From Aeriscardovia sp. (GTDB taxonomy: Bacteria > Actinomycetota > Actinomycetes > Actinomycetales > Bifidobacteriaceae): a stretch of 38,559 bases of DNA. Of this stretch, positions 25,581 through 35,307 are shown in pieces. Position numbers and translations under genes: made by a program. The notes beneath the pieces are model-generated. The model searched no databases, had not been told where the DNA came from, and saw only the letters and a list, made by a program, of their open reading frames with translations. Each line of letters starts with the position of its first letter. The stretch's first letter is position 1. The stretch is taken from the NCBI GenBank assembly GCA_017632855.1, contig JAGBQM010000023.1:1-38559 (forward strand). Reading direction: 5' to 3'.

Positions 25581-27044
25581 ATGAACGAGTGCCGCAATCT
25601 GAAAGATCCTGAAAGGATTTTGAGCTGTTCGGAGATGTCGGAGGGGGCGAGGCACTTCCTTCACTCCCTCATAGCCGATTGGGGAATAATAGCGGATCTG
25701 GGCTACTGCGATCTGCAGCTGGCGGTAAAAGACGGGGAGGGGGGATTCATATGCGCGGCCCAGGTGAGGCCCGCCACCGCGCCCTCCTGTTTTCCCGAAG
25801 ACGTGGTGGGGCAAAAATTCCCGCCTTCCCTCTCCCCCTTCCTTTCCCAGACCCTCGGCTCCAAATGCGCCCTATGCCCATCGAATCCTGAATTTAAGTC
25901 CCTAAGCGCCGTAAGCGCGAATTGGGAGGGGGAGGCCGCCGGGGTGGTGCTCCACAGGTCTTACACCGCCCCCCATACCGGAAGGTACGAGCAGAGGGGG
26001 ATAGACGCCGCGTGGAAGCTGTTTTCCATGATTCCCTTCGGCCAGTTCCCCTACAAGGTTCCGGTAAACACCCAAAGGCACAACGCCCACGTTCCCGACG
26101 GCTTCGTGGTTTTAAATGAAATGTCGTTGGTCACGGACGCCTCTCCCAACGCCATAAGCTGCTTTAAGCGGCTGGGGTTCGGAGGGGCCCTTATAGGAAG
26201 AAACCTCGCCGAAGTGGTGGGCGGCCTCACCAAGCCCGAAAGCGCGGAAAAAGACATGTCGGTGCTGCTTTCCGGAGAACGGCCCCTCGACGCGGTTTTG
26301 ACCATAAAAAACATTTCGGTCAGTTTGAGGTCGCTTCCTCTTTGGAGCGAGAGGGATTACTGCGGGGCCGTGGTGCTTTGCAGGGAAATTACCGAAATCC
26401 GCCGCCGCGACAACGAGCTTATGATAAAAGACGCCACGATAGCCGAAATCAACCACCGCATTAAAAACAACCTCCAGTCTGTGGCCTCCCTTCTGGCCCT
26501 TCAGATAAGGGACTCGGAAAATGAGGAAGTGAAAAAGGCCCTTCAGACCGCCAAGAGGAGGGTGCAGGCCATTTCCATCCTTCACGACGCCCTTTCCCAT
26601 GGCAAAAACGAGCTGATCGACTTCGACTTCGCCCTCCCCAAGCTTTTAAAAACCGACGTAGACATCATGCGAGAAGGGGACCAGAGGATTTCAATCTCTT
26701 ACCGGGGCTCTTTCGGCCTCCTCGCCCCTTCCGACGCCACACCTTTGGCCCTGATCCTTTCCGAACTCGTCACGAATGCGGTAGAGCACGGCTTTGCGGG
26801 GGAAAGGGAAGGGGAAATCGAGATCAGCGCCCAAAGAAATGGAAAATCCCTTTCAATCCGCATCCTGGACGACGGAGTGGGCCTTAGAGAAATGCCCGAA
26901 GAAAGGGAGAGCCTGGGGATGAACATAGTGCAGACCTTCGTAAAGGTGGATTTCCAGGGCTCCATCTTCTGGGCGCCGGGGCCGGAGGGAGGGACGGAAG
27001 TCAAAATAGACTTGAACTTAAACGAGGCCGGGGAGGGGGCTTAA
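25581..27044 (+). CDS. PdtaS-like sensor histidine kinase (HisKA_2 type)
   Basis: This 487-residue kinase has three parts. An N-terminal GAF-like sensory domain (about 1-155) holds the Cys pair CALC. A PAS-like domain covers about 165-285 (VVLNEMSLVTDASPNAISCF). The HisKA_2 dimerisation box EINHRIKNNLQSVASLLALQ contains the phospho-accepting His (about residue 292). The HATPase end has LSELVTNAVEHGF (N box), LDDGVGLREMP (G1) and SLGMNIVQTFV (G2). The order and box match PdtaS of M. tuberculosis, which signals to the antiterminator PdtaR. No membrane segment is visible, so it is cytosolic. No response regulator lies in the window. GGAAAG lies directly before the ATG. Confidence 0.9.
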   Translation: MNECRNLKDPERILSCSEMSEGARHFLHSLIADWGIIADLGYCDLQLAVKDGEGGFICAAQVRPATAPSCFPEDVVGQKFPPSLSPFLSQTLGSKCALCPSNPEFKSLSAVSANWEGEAAGVVLHRSYTAPHTGRYEQRGIDAAWKLFSMIPFGQFPYKVPVNTQRHNAHVPDGFVVLNEMSLVTDASPNAISCFKRLGFGGALIGRNLAEVVGGLTKPESAEKDMSVLLSGERPLDAVLTIKNISVSLRSLPLWSERDYCGAVVLCREITEIRRRDNELMIKDATIAEINHRIKNNLQSVASLLALQIRDSENEEVKKALQTAKRRVQAISILHDALSHGKNELIDFDFALPKLLKTDVDIMREGDQRISISYRGSFGLLAPSDATPLALILSELVTNAVEHGFAGEREGEIEISAQRNGKSLSIRILDDGVGLREMPEERESLGMNIVQTFVKVDFQGSIFWAPGPEGGTEVKIDLNLNEAGEGA

Positions 27045-27059
27045 AAGCCCTCGGATCCC

Positions 27060-27087
27060 AAGGCGGCGGCGAAGCCGCGGAGCCTTT
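27060..27087 (+). terminator. Hairpin between kinase and pgi
   Basis: AAGGC/GCCTT (27060-27064, 27082-27086) and GCGGC/GCCGC (27066-27070, 27074-27078) form one interrupted stem with a GAA loop. The T-run after it is short, so termination may be weak. Confidence 0.4.
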
Positions 27088-27192
27088 AATTGGATTTTAA
27101 AGCGCCGCCCCGCCGGCCGATTTAAATCAGGTGGTAGCATTTTACAGATCGATGAAGATCCGTTTTTGTGCTCGAATTAATCTGGAGGAAAA

Positions 27193-28839
27193 GTGGCACT
27201 CTCACCTCAGAACCCCACGCGCCTTCCCGCATGGGAAAAGCTGGAGCGGTATTTTGAAGATGCGAAGGGAAAGACCCTCTCTTCTTGGTTTGAAGATCCG
27301 CAAAGGACCGAAAAGCTGACCTTTGCCGTGGGGGATTTCAGCATAGATCTGTCGAAAAACCTCATTGACCCCGAAATTACGGGGGCTTTCGCAGAGCTTG
27401 CCAACCAGGCCGGGATCCCCGAGCGGGCCAGCGCCATGGTGAGGGGAGAAGAGATAAATTCCACCGAAGGCAGAGCCGTTTTACACACCTTCCTCAGGGC
27501 CCCCCGCGGCATGCAAAGCGGAGTCATGGCCAGCGGAATAAACGCCATGGAAGAAATCCAAAAGGTGCTGGAGAGGATGTACGCTTTCGCCAGAGAGGTA
27601 AGAAGCGGAAAGATCCGCATGGAAGGCGGAAAAAGGGTAAAGGCCGTAGTAAATATCGGGATTGGGGGCTCGGATCTGGGCCCGGAAATGGTGTACGGCG
27701 CCCTTCAAAGCAAAAGCGACGGATCGCTTCAGGCGAGGTTCGTCTCCAATATCGACCCTTCAAGCTTTATAGAGGCCGTAAAGGGCCTGGACCCCGCCTC
27801 CACCATTTTCCTCGTGGCCTCCAAATCCTTCAGCACCCAGGAAACCCTTTGCAACGCCCTTGAAGCGAAAAGGTGGCTTTTGAAGGGCCTGGGGGAAAAG
27901 GGCCTATTGGACGGCGAAAAAGAGGCGGTGGCCAGGCACTTTATAGGGATTTGCAGCATGGACAAATCCGGAAAGGCGCAAGAGTTCGGAATAAGGCCCG
28001 AAAACATTTTCGAGATGTTTCCCTTCGTAGGGGGCCGCTACTCTGTAGACAGCTCCGTAGGCCTTTCTTTGGTCCTCTCTTTGGGCCCTGAAATCTTTGA
28101 AAGGTTTTTGGAGGGGATGAGGGCGATAGACGAGTACTTCTTCTCCACCGGGGCCGAAGAAAACGCGATAATCCAGATGGCCATGCTGAATATCTGGTAC
28201 ACGGACTTTTTCAAGGCCGAGACCCATGCGGTCCTTCCCTACAACGACTACTTGAGAAAGCTTCCCGACTACCTACAGCAGCTGACTATGGAATCCAACG
28301 GGAAAAGGGTGGATCTGTCGGGAAAAGAAGTGGAGCTTTCCACGGGCGAAATTTACTGGGGAGGGGTGGGGACCAATTCCCAGCACTCCTTCTTCCAGCT
28401 CCTTCATCAGGGCACCCACCTCATCCCCGCAGACTTCATAGCCTTCGCCAATAATTCCAACCAGCTTGAAGGCGGCCAGGAAGAAATGCAGGAGAGGCTG
28501 CTTTCCAATTTCATCGCCCAGACCGCGGCTCTGGCCTTTGGAACCGAAGAAGGGGTGGAAGGGGAAAGAAAATGCCCCGGAAACAGGCCTTCCACTTCCA
28601 TTTTCGGGCGCACCCTTTCCGCCTACACTTTGGGGGAGCTTGTAGCGATTTATGAGCACATAGTCTTTTGCCAGGGCGTGGTGTGGGGGATAAATTCCTT
28701 CGATCAGTTCGGGGTGGAGCTGGGAAAGAAACTCAGCCGGAAGGTCTTTTCCCTCCTTTCCGATACGGATTCGAATCTGGAAGGCGTAGATCCTTCCACC
28801 CGCCGCCTCATAGAGTGGTATTGGGAACACAGATCCTGA
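27193..28839 (+). CDS. pgi: Glucose-6-phosphate isomerase
   Basis: This 548-residue enzyme interconverts glucose 6-phosphate and fructose 6-phosphate. It has VVNIGIGGSDLGPEMVYGAL (about residues 152-171), SKSFSTQETLCNA, MFPFVGGRYSVDSSVGLSLV (actinobacterial form of the signature), MESNGKRVD with TGEIYWGGVGTNSQHSFFQL (catalytic Glu and His), and a C-terminal GVVWGINSFDQFGVELGK with the catalytic Lys. GTG 27193 follows GGAGGAA and gives family length. Its own transcription unit is likely, since the kinase upstream ends about 150 nt before. The gene is complete. Confidence 0.96.
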   Translation: MALSPQNPTRLPAWEKLERYFEDAKGKTLSSWFEDPQRTEKLTFAVGDFSIDLSKNLIDPEITGAFAELANQAGIPERASAMVRGEEINSTEGRAVLHTFLRAPRGMQSGVMASGINAMEEIQKVLERMYAFAREVRSGKIRMEGGKRVKAVVNIGIGGSDLGPEMVYGALQSKSDGSLQARFVSNIDPSSFIEAVKGLDPASTIFLVASKSFSTQETLCNALEAKRWLLKGLGEKGLLDGEKEAVARHFIGICSMDKSGKAQEFGIRPENIFEMFPFVGGRYSVDSSVGLSLVLSLGPEIFERFLEGMRAIDEYFFSTGAEENAIIQMAMLNIWYTDFFKAETHAVLPYNDYLRKLPDYLQQLTMESNGKRVDLSGKEVELSTGEIYWGGVGTNSQHSFFQLLHQGTHLIPADFIAFANNSNQLEGGQEEMQERLLSNFIAQTAALAFGTEEGVEGERKCPGNRPSTSIFGRTLSAYTLGELVAIYEHIVFCQGVVWGINSFDQFGVELGKKLSRKVFSLLSDTDSNLEGVDPSTRRLIEWYWEHRS

Positions 28840-28849
28840 TTGAATAGGT

Positions 28850-28880
28850 TTGAGCATAATAGTAAAATACGGAATACAAT
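28850..28880 (+). promoter_or_regulatory. Possible promoter for rho
   Basis: TTGAGC (28850-28855) and TACAAT (28875-28880) lie 19 nt apart, slightly long. A start near 28887 would give a leader of about 75 nt before GTG 28964. The region is AT-rich and unlike the coding flanks. Confidence 0.35.
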
Positions 28881-28963
28881 ATCTGAATAATTTCAAGATT
28901 GTTCATTTTTCAAGATCTTAATTTGGACTTCAAGTCATTTGTTATCTGAGAGGTTCTCAATCC

Positions 28964-30532
28964 GTGTTTAATGACGAGACCGATGAGCTTTCAAATAAAA
29001 AGCTGGTCGAATTACAGGATATGGCGAAAAAACTCGGGGTCAAAGGCGTGTCTGCGCTGAGAAAGGGCCCCCTCATCGCCGTTCTTTCCAAGGTCCTGGC
29101 AAAGGAGACAGGGCAAAAAAAAGAAACGGTTCCCCCTTCCCCCTCATCTCAAGAGCCACCGGAAGACGCCTTTAGGGTCGAAAGGAGGGAAGAAGAGAAA
29201 AGTTCGGCCCTGAGGGCCGTGATGGAATCCCTTCCTTCAAAAAAACCGAATTTGCAGAAAGTTAAGACAGTGGATGATTCTTATGAGATGAACAGGTACA
29301 GATCCGACGGGGATCGCAGATTTTTCACTAAAAGCCAGGCTCCCTACAGGGGATTCAGATCCCAGAGGTTTTCCAGGGGGGAAGAAATTGAAAAGGACGA
29401 AGAAGCCGTCCCGATTTCGGGCATCGTGGACAATTTCGACAGCTACGCCTTCATAAGAACCAGCGGCTACCTTGAGGGCCCAAACGACGTTTACGTCCCC
29501 CTCTCCATGGTTAAGCACTTCGGGCTGAGGGAAGGGGATGCGGTAACGGGCCTGGTGCAGCCAGAGAGGATAGAGATGCGGGGGGGGAGAGGAAAAAAAT
29601 ACACCCCCCTAAAGTGCATAGAAACCATAAACGGCCTAAGCCCCGAAGAGAGCAGAAACAGGCCCCATTTTTCCCAGCTCACCCCTCTTTACCCCAATGA
29701 GAGGCTGCGAATGGAAACCACTTCAGGCAACCTGGAAGGGCGGGTTATAGACCTGGTGGCTCCGATAGGCAAGGGGCAGAGGGGCCTTATAGTCGCTCCC
29801 CCCAAGGCCGGAAAAACCATAATGCTTCAGAGGATCGCCAACGCCATCTATACCAACAACCCCGAGTGCCACCTTATGGTGGTTTTGATAGACGAGAGGC
29901 CCGAAGAGGTCACCGACATGTAGCGGACTGTCAACGGAGAAGTCATCGCTTCCACTTTCGACAAGCCCGCATCCGACCACACCATGGTGGCGGAACTTGC
30001 CATAGAAAGGGCCAAAAGGCTGGTGGAAGTGGGCCAGGACGTTGTAATACTTTTGGATTCCATAACCCGCCTCGCCCGCGCCTACAACCTTTCAATCCCC
30101 CTTTCGGGAAAGGTGCTTTCCGGAGGCGTCGATTCCCAGGCCCTTTACCCCCCCAAAAAGTTTTTCGGAGCGGCGAGAAATATAGAGGGGGGAGGGTCTT
30201 TGACCATAATCGCCACGGCCCTCATAGAAACGGGATCGAAGATGGACGAGGTAATCTTCGAAGAGTTCAAGGGCACCGGAAACATGGAGTTAAAGCTTTC
30301 CAGGGAGCTTGCCGAAAAGAGGATGTTCCCCGCCATCGACATCAACGCTTCCGGCACCAGAAGGGAAGAGCTTCTCATTCCTTCTTCCGACCTCAATCTA
30401 ATCTACAAGTTGAGGAGGGCCGTAGGGGGAATGGACGTAGAGCAGGCCTACCAGACGATAATCCCGCGCCTTCGCCAGACGGCTTCCAACAGGGACTTTC
30501 TGGATCTTTTGGCAAAGTCCGTAAAGGACTAG
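28964..30532 (+). pseudogene. rho: Transcription termination factor Rho, interrupted by an in-frame TAG at 29921-29923
   Basis: Read through, the frame is 522 codons and matches Rho along its length. It has a Rho_N domain (KLVELQDMAKKLGVKGVSAL), a low-complexity insert, the RNA-binding domain (GIVDNFDSYAFIRTSGYLEG), LTPLYPNERLRMET, Walker A VAPPKAGKT (about 287), then LIDERPEEVTDM. Here TAG replaces the Gln of the family's MQR. The same frame goes on with [15 protein letters not shown], Walker [36 protein letters not shown] and FKGTGNMEL. The N-terminal 319 residues alone lack Walker B and the arginine finger. TAG ends eno, greA and other genes here, so reassignment is unlikely. Sequencing error, mutation or suppression remain possible. 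The start GTG 28964 lacks a clear SD. It ends in CTAG, which is also the stop of valS. Confidence 0.9.
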
Positions 30533-33063
30533 AACTCTATCCTCACCCCGGTTTCCGGGGCAGCGGGGTCGAATTCGATTTTAAGGGCGTGGACGGCGGC
30601 CTTTAGATCGTTTGAAGCGATCCGGGCTTCGTCGGATCCCGGCCCGAAAACCACGGCTTTTTTCACTTCCGTTTTAAGCGACACTTTCTTTTCGCTTTTT
30701 TCCTTGCGAAGGAGGGAAAGGAAAAGCGCCGCTTTTTTAAACCCTTCGGGGCTCTGTGAAGTTTCAAGGGGGCGGGGCCATGAAGAGAGGTGGACGGAAA
30801 GCCCCTCCGGATGGGCCCAGTGCCAGGCCTCTTCCGTTACGAAGGGAAGGAAGGGCGCAAAGAGGGAGAGGAGGGAATCCAAAGAAAGCCTGAGGGCGTT
30901 TAAGGCGCTTTCATCCCCCTTGTAGGCCCTGTCTTTTACAAGCTCTATGTAGTCGTCGCAAAAACTCCAGAAAAAGGCCTCGGTTTCATGGAGCGCCGAA
31001 GCGTGATCAAAGGACTCCATGGCGCAGGCGGCCTTCTTTTCGATCTCGGAAAGCGAAGAGAGGAGGGAGAGATCCAAGGGGGAATCGACCTTGGAAAGCT
31101 CTGCCTCGCTTCCTTTCAGATCCAAGATGAATTTGGAAGCGTTGAGGATCTTATTGGCAAGCCTTCTTCCTATTTTCATTTCCCCTTCGTCATAGGCGGT
31201 GTCTACGCCGAGCCTGGCAGAAGAAGCCCAATATCTGACGGCGTCGGGGCCATAGGCCTCAATGGGCTCTTTAGGAACTACGACGTTTCCCTTTGACTTG
31301 CTCATTTTCTTGTGATCTGGGTCGAGGATCCAGCCCGACAGCGCCGCCTCTTTCCATGGAAGCTTCTTAAATTCGAGCCAGGATCTTAAAACGGTGTCGA
31401 AAAGCCACGTGCGGATGATGTCTTGCCCCTGGGGGCGCAGGTCCATGGGGAAGGTTTTTTCAAACAGTTCCCCGTCCCTTTTCCAGCCTGAAGCCAAGAG
31501 GGGGGTAAGCGAGCTTCCCGCCCAGGTATCCATGACGTCGGGTTCGGCTGCAAATCCTCCCCCCTTCCCCCTCATTTCCTCTTTGAATCCCCTGGGGGCG
31601 CTGGAAGAGGGGTCCACTGGGAGATCCTCTTCGCTCGGGAGAATGGGAGAGAGGTAGTCGGTCTCCCCGTTTTCTTTTACCCTGTACCATATGGGGAAGG
31701 GAATGCCGAAGAACCTCTGTCGGGAAATCAGCCAGTCTTCGCTTAGCCCCTCCACCCAGTTGTCATAACGCCTTTTCATAAAGGCCGGGTGGAACGAGAG
31801 CTTTTCCCCGCACTCCAAAAGATCGCTTCTCAGTTTTTCGTCATGGGATCCGTTGATTATGTACCACTGCCTGGAGGGTAGGATCTCTATGGGCTTCGAT
31901 CCCTTTTCGTAAAAATTGGCCATCCTGGAAGTGGGGACGGGCTCCCCCTCCATCTCTCCGCTTTCTTTGAGAAGGGAAGCGATTTCCTTCCTGGCGCTGA
32001 AAGCCGTGAGGTTTTCAAGCTTTTCGAAAGCCTCTTTCCCCTTTTGGGTTTGGATCCAATCCGGGACCTGGGAAGAGATCCTTCCGGCCTTGGTGAGGAT
32101 GGGCCTGACGGGAAGGGACATCTCCCTCCACCACTCCACGTCCGTAGCGTCTCCAAAGGTGCAGCACATTGCGATTCCCGCGCCTTTGTCCATTTGCGCC
32201 GCCTCATGGAAGAGGACGGGGACTTCGACTCCGAAGAGGGGGGTCTTTACGCTTTTCCCCTTCAGGTGGAGGTACCTGGGGTCTTTGGGGTTGGCGATCA
32301 GGGCTACGCAGGCGGCAAGAAGTTCCGGCCTCGTAGTTTCAATCGCCACGTCTTCCCCGTCTGCGTGGAAGAGGAGCTTGTGGTAGAAGCCCGGGTACTC
32401 CCTGCTTTCAAGCTCGGCCTGGGAGACGGCGGTTTGGAAGGTGGTGTCCCAAAGCACGGGAGCAACTTTCTGATAGGCTTCCCCCCTCTTCAGGTTTTCC
32501 AGAAAGGCGAGCTGGGAAATCCTTCTGCACTCCCGGCCTATGGTGTGGTACGTCATGGACCAGTCCACGCTTAGCCCCAGCTTCACCCACAGATCCTTAA
32601 ACTGCTCTTCGTCTTTTCTGCTCAGGTTTTCGCAGAGCTTTATGAAGTTTTCCCTGGAGCATGGCGCGGCCTTGAAGTCTTTAGGGGCCTTGCCCCCTTC
32701 CAAGGGGGGAAGGAAAGAGGGATCGAACTTCAGGGAAGTGTCTACGTAAACCCCGTAGTAGTTTTGCACCCTTCTTTCGGTGGGCAGCCCGTTGTCGTCC
32801 CAGCCCATGGGGTAGAAGACGTCAAAGCCCTTCATCCTCTTGTAGCGGGCCATGACGTCGGTGTGTGTGTAACTGAAGACGTGCCCCACGTGAAGATGTC
32901 CTGAGACTGTTGGAGGGGGGGTGTCTATGGAGTAGGTAGACGCCCTGTCTTTTCCCCTGTACTTGTAAACTTCTTTTTCGGACCACCATTTCGTCCATTT
33001 TTTTTCCAGACCGTCTACGGTCTTAGCCCTTTCAGGCTGCTCTTTATTGCCCTCTTCTGACAT
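30529..33063 (-). CDS. valS: Valyl-tRNA synthetase, archaeal-like short form
   Basis: This 844-residue class I synthetase attaches Val to tRNA-Val. It has the HIGH-type motif in [20 protein letters not shown], then [20 protein letters not shown], an editing domain with [16 protein letters not shown], and the KMSKSKGN motif (about residue 614). The wording differs from the usual bacterial enzyme (PPPNVTGSLHIGHA), and the C-terminus lacks the long coiled arm of bacterial ValS. Both fit the archaeal-like branch that some actinobacteria carry, which I infer from recalled alignments. The upstream solute-binding gene ends 19 nt before, so they are co-transcribed. Its stop overlaps rho's in the 4-base CTAG. 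No strong SD is seen before ATG 33063, so coupling is possible. Confidence 0.94.
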   Translation of the reverse strand: MSEEGNKEQPERAKTVDGLEKKWTKWWSEKEVYKYRGKDRASTYSIDTPPPTVSGHLHVGHVFSYTHTDVMARYKRMKGFDVFYPMGWDDNGLPTERRVQNYYGVYVDTSLKFDPSFLPPLEGGKAPKDFKAAPCSRENFIKLCENLSRKDEEQFKDLWVKLGLSVDWSMTYHTIGRECRRISQLAFLENLKRGEAYQKVAPVLWDTTFQTAVSQAELESREYPGFYHKLLFHADGEDVAIETTRPELLAACVALIANPKDPRYLHLKGKSVKTPLFGVEVPVLFHEAAQMDKGAGIAMCCTFGDATDVEWWREMSLPVRPILTKAGRISSQVPDWIQTQKGKEAFEKLENLTAFSARKEIASLLKESGEMEGEPVPTSRMANFYEKGSKPIEILPSRQWYIINGSHDEKLRSDLLECGEKLSFHPAFMKRRYDNWVEGLSEDWLISRQRFFGIPFPIWYRVKENGETDYLSPILPSEEDLPVDPSSSAPRGFKEEMRGKGGGFAAEPDVMDTWAGSSLTPLLASGWKRDGELFEKTFPMDLRPQGQDIIRTWLFDTVLRSWLEFKKLPWKEAALSGWILDPDHKKMSKSKGNVVVPKEPIEAYGPDAVRYWASSARLGVDTAYDEGEMKIGRRLANKILNASKFILDLKGSEAELSKVDSPLDLSLLSSLSEIEKKAACAMESFDHASALHETEAFFWSFCDDYIELVKDRAYKGDESALNALRLSLDSLLSLFAPFLPFVTEEAWHWAHPEGLSVHLSSWPRPLETSQSPEGFKKAALFLSLLRKEKSEKKVSLKTEVKKAVVFGPGSDEARIASNDLKAAVHALKIEFDPAAPETGVRIEF

Positions 33064-33082
33064 ACTTGCTAGTTTAACAGGA

Positions 33083-34570
33083 TCACCCTTTCAGGTTGAA
33101 GACGGGCACGCAGTAGTCGGTAAGGTTTTGAGGCTCTCCGGTTATCCCCTTTTTCCACACCCCCAAAAGCTGCATCTGGTAGAGCCAGTCGGCGGGCTGG
33201 CCCTGGGCCACGAGCTGGGCGGTTTGGCTCATGCCCTGGGTGTAGGTCCCGTAGTTCGGGGAAAGTATGGACTGGTGGTAAATTCTGTCGGCCTCCGGAG
33301 AATCCCATCCCCACCAGGTCTTTCCGCTGACCCATGTCCCCAGCGTATGGCTGCCTCCGCTGATGTAAAGAACCATGTCGTACTTCATGCTGTTTACAAC
33401 GTCGTTATTCCACTGATCGGGGGTGAGCTTATAGATTTCAAGGTTTATCCCCACTGCCGCCAGCTGGCTCTTTATGGACTCGGCGGCGTTTTTTACGAGG
33501 GAATTTCTGTAGGCCAGGGTGAAGGTTTTGTTGTAGTAGTAGTCCATGCTGGCCTTACCCTCGGAAGGGTTGAAGGGGAATTGGGAGGTAAGGTCTTCGT
33601 AGCCGGGGTCAAGTCTTGGAATGGGACCCCCTACCGTAAGCCCAAGCCCTCCGGAAGCCGAAATCAGCTGGTTTTTGTCTATAAGGAGCCTCATGGACGT
33701 CCTGGCCTTCAAGTCGCTCATCAGGCTGGAGGGATGATCGTTAAATACCAGGGTCACGATTTTGCTGCTGAGGCCCGTGTTTACGGTAAATGAAGAAGAG
33801 AGGCCCTGGGAGGAAGTGAGATCGAGGGCGGCCTGTATGCTTCCGTCTTTCAGGGCGGAAATCTCCTGGGAAGAAGAGGGGAAGTACTTGAATATTACGG
33901 TCGAGTAGTAGGGCTTGTTCCAGTAGTAGCGGTTTCGCGTGAGGGTGATGGACTGGGGGCCCTGGGAAGAAAAGACGTAGGGCCCCGCCCCTACCGGCAG
34001 GCCCTGATAGTTGTATTTATTCGGCTCGATGATGATGGATGAAGGGCCTGCAAGATACCACAAAAGCTCGGGATTGGGGTGGGAAAGGTGGATCTGGAGG
34101 GTGTAGGGGCTGGGGGCCGTAAAGGAGCTGACGCCGGCAAAATCCATATAGCCCGGATACTGTTCCTTTACGAGGGTTTCGATGGACCAGATGACGTCTT
34201 CGGCATTCACCCTCTTCCCGTCGGAAAAGTAAGTTTTTCTCAGCTGGAAAGTGTAAAGCAGGCCGTTGTCGCTTTCGCTCCAGCCGGAGGCCAGCCCCGG
34301 AGCGACCTCGTTTTGGTCGTTTCTTATCAGAAGCCCCTGATAGACGTTTTGAAGCAAAATCCTTTGGGCGTTGGGATTCCACGTGGTGCGCATGTCAAGA
34401 GAGGTGGGCATATCTTGAAGGCCTATAGTGATCTGTCGGCCGTTATCGGAGATTTTTTCCGCTCCGGCCCACACTCCCCAGCAAATCAGGGAAAGGATTA
34501 TTACAAGCGATGAAAATATAATCCACTTCTTGGCGCTATAGTCCCCCTCTCGGGCCTCTCTTTTTTTCAT
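33083..34570 (-). CDS. ABC transporter solute-binding protein, peptide type (SBP_bac_5)
   Basis: This 495-residue protein belongs to the family of oligopeptide-binding proteins (OppA-like). It begins with a short charged stretch and one hydrophobic segment (WIIFSSLVIILSLICWGVWA, about residues 15-34), acting as a signal anchor. No lipobox Cys follows it clearly. The binding domain shows QNVYQGLLIRNDQNEVAPGL, a segment beginning YTFQLRKTYFSDGKRVNAED, and GAGPYVFSSQGPQSITLTRN. No permease or ATPase genes are nearby, so its transporter partners must lie elsewhere or it has another role. It is co-directional with valS, 19 nt upstream. AAGG precedes the ATG. The 44-nt gap to nth holds the divergent promoters. 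Confidence 0.9.
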   Translation of the reverse strand: MKKREAREGDYSAKKWIIFSSLVIILSLICWGVWAGAEKISDNGRQITIGLQDMPTSLDMRTTWNPNAQRILLQNVYQGLLIRNDQNEVAPGLASGWSESDNGLLYTFQLRKTYFSDGKRVNAEDVIWSIETLVKEQYPGYMDFAGVSSFTAPSPYTLQIHLSHPNPELLWYLAGPSSIIIEPNKYNYQGLPVGAGPYVFSSQGPQSITLTRNRYYWNKPYYSTVIFKYFPSSSQEISALKDGSIQAALDLTSSQGLSSSFTVNTGLSSKIVTLVFNDHPSSLMSDLKARTSMRLLIDKNQLISASGGLGLTVGGPIPRLDPGYEDLTSQFPFNPSEGKASMDYYYNKTFTLAYRNSLVKNAAESIKSQLAAVGINLEIYKLTPDQWNNDVVNSMKYDMVLYISGGSHTLGTWVSGKTWWGWDSPEADRIYHQSILSPNYGTYTQGMSQTAQLVAQGQPADWLYQMQLLGVWKKGITGEPQNLTDYCVPVFNLKG

Positions 34571-34614
34571 ACCTTAGACTTTATAGAATCTACCTAACAA
34601 AAGTAGGAGGGACA

Positions 34615-35262
34615 GTGAGGGCTACGCGTGAAAAAATTCTGGAAGAGGCCGCGATACTGCGATCCCGCTTTCCCGACGCAAAGTGCACCATAAATTTCAA
34701 AAACAGGTTCGAGCTTCTGGTTTGCACGGTTTTAAGCGCCCAGACTACCGACAAAAGGGTAAACATGGTTTCCCCTTCCCTGTTTGCCGCATTTTCCGGC
34801 CCAAAAGAGATGGCGAAGGCCCCTCTGGAAGAAATTGAAAACATAATAAAGCCCCTGGGGATGTATAAAAGCAAGGCCAAAAGCATACAAACCCTTTCAA
34901 AGCAGCTGGAAGGGTTCGGATGGCAGGTTCCGGGATCCATGCAGGAACTGGTAAAGCTGAGGGGGGTGGGAAGAAAGACCGCGAACGTGGTTTTGACGGA
35001 AGGTTTTTCCGTTCCCGGCTTTCCCGTAGACACCCACGTCACCCGCGTCACCTCCCGCCTTCGCTGGCACAGCGAGTGGAACGATCCCCATCCGGATCCC
35101 GCAGTTATAGAAAAGGAGCTTTGTTCCATCTTTCCTCCGGAAAGCTGGCGCACCGTTTCATGCACCCTAATAGAATTTGGCAGGGAGATATGTCACGCGA
35201 AGAATCCGGATTGCGCCTCATGCCCCTTAAAAGATCTGTGCCCCTTTGTGAAGCGCGGTTAA
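34615..35262 (+). CDS. nth: Endonuclease III (DNA glycosylase/AP lyase)
   Basis: This 215-residue base-excision repair enzyme removes oxidised pyrimidines. It has NRFELLVCTVLSAQTTDKRVN (about 31-51), the helix-hairpin-helix LRGVGRKTANVVL with the catalytic Lys (about 122), the catalytic Asp in FPVDTHVTRVTSRL (about 140), and a C-terminal 4Fe-4S cluster CHAKNPDCASCPLKDLC with the C-x6-C-x2-C-x5-C spacing. The start is GTG 34615, with AGGAGG 4 nt upstream. It is divergent from the solute-binding protein. The next gene begins about 45 nt downstream, so they may be co-transcribed. Confidence 0.96.
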   Translation: MRATREKILEEAAILRSRFPDAKCTINFKNRFELLVCTVLSAQTTDKRVNMVSPSLFAAFSGPKEMAKAPLEEIENIIKPLGMYKSKAKSIQTLSKQLEGFGWQVPGSMQELVKLRGVGRKTANVVLTEGFSVPGFPVDTHVTRVTSRLRWHSEWNDPHPDPAVIEKELCSIFPPESWRTVSCTLIEFGREICHAKNPDCASCPLKDLCPFVKRG

Positions 35263-35307
35263 AGTACTAGATTTACATAGTTGAAAGTTGCAAAAGGCGG
35301 ACATGGA

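Noticed and set aside
29921-29923. TAG read as glutamine genome-wide (alternative code)
   Set aside because: TAG terminates eno, FKBP, greA, hsp20 and others in this window at the expected protein ends, so general reassignment is excluded.
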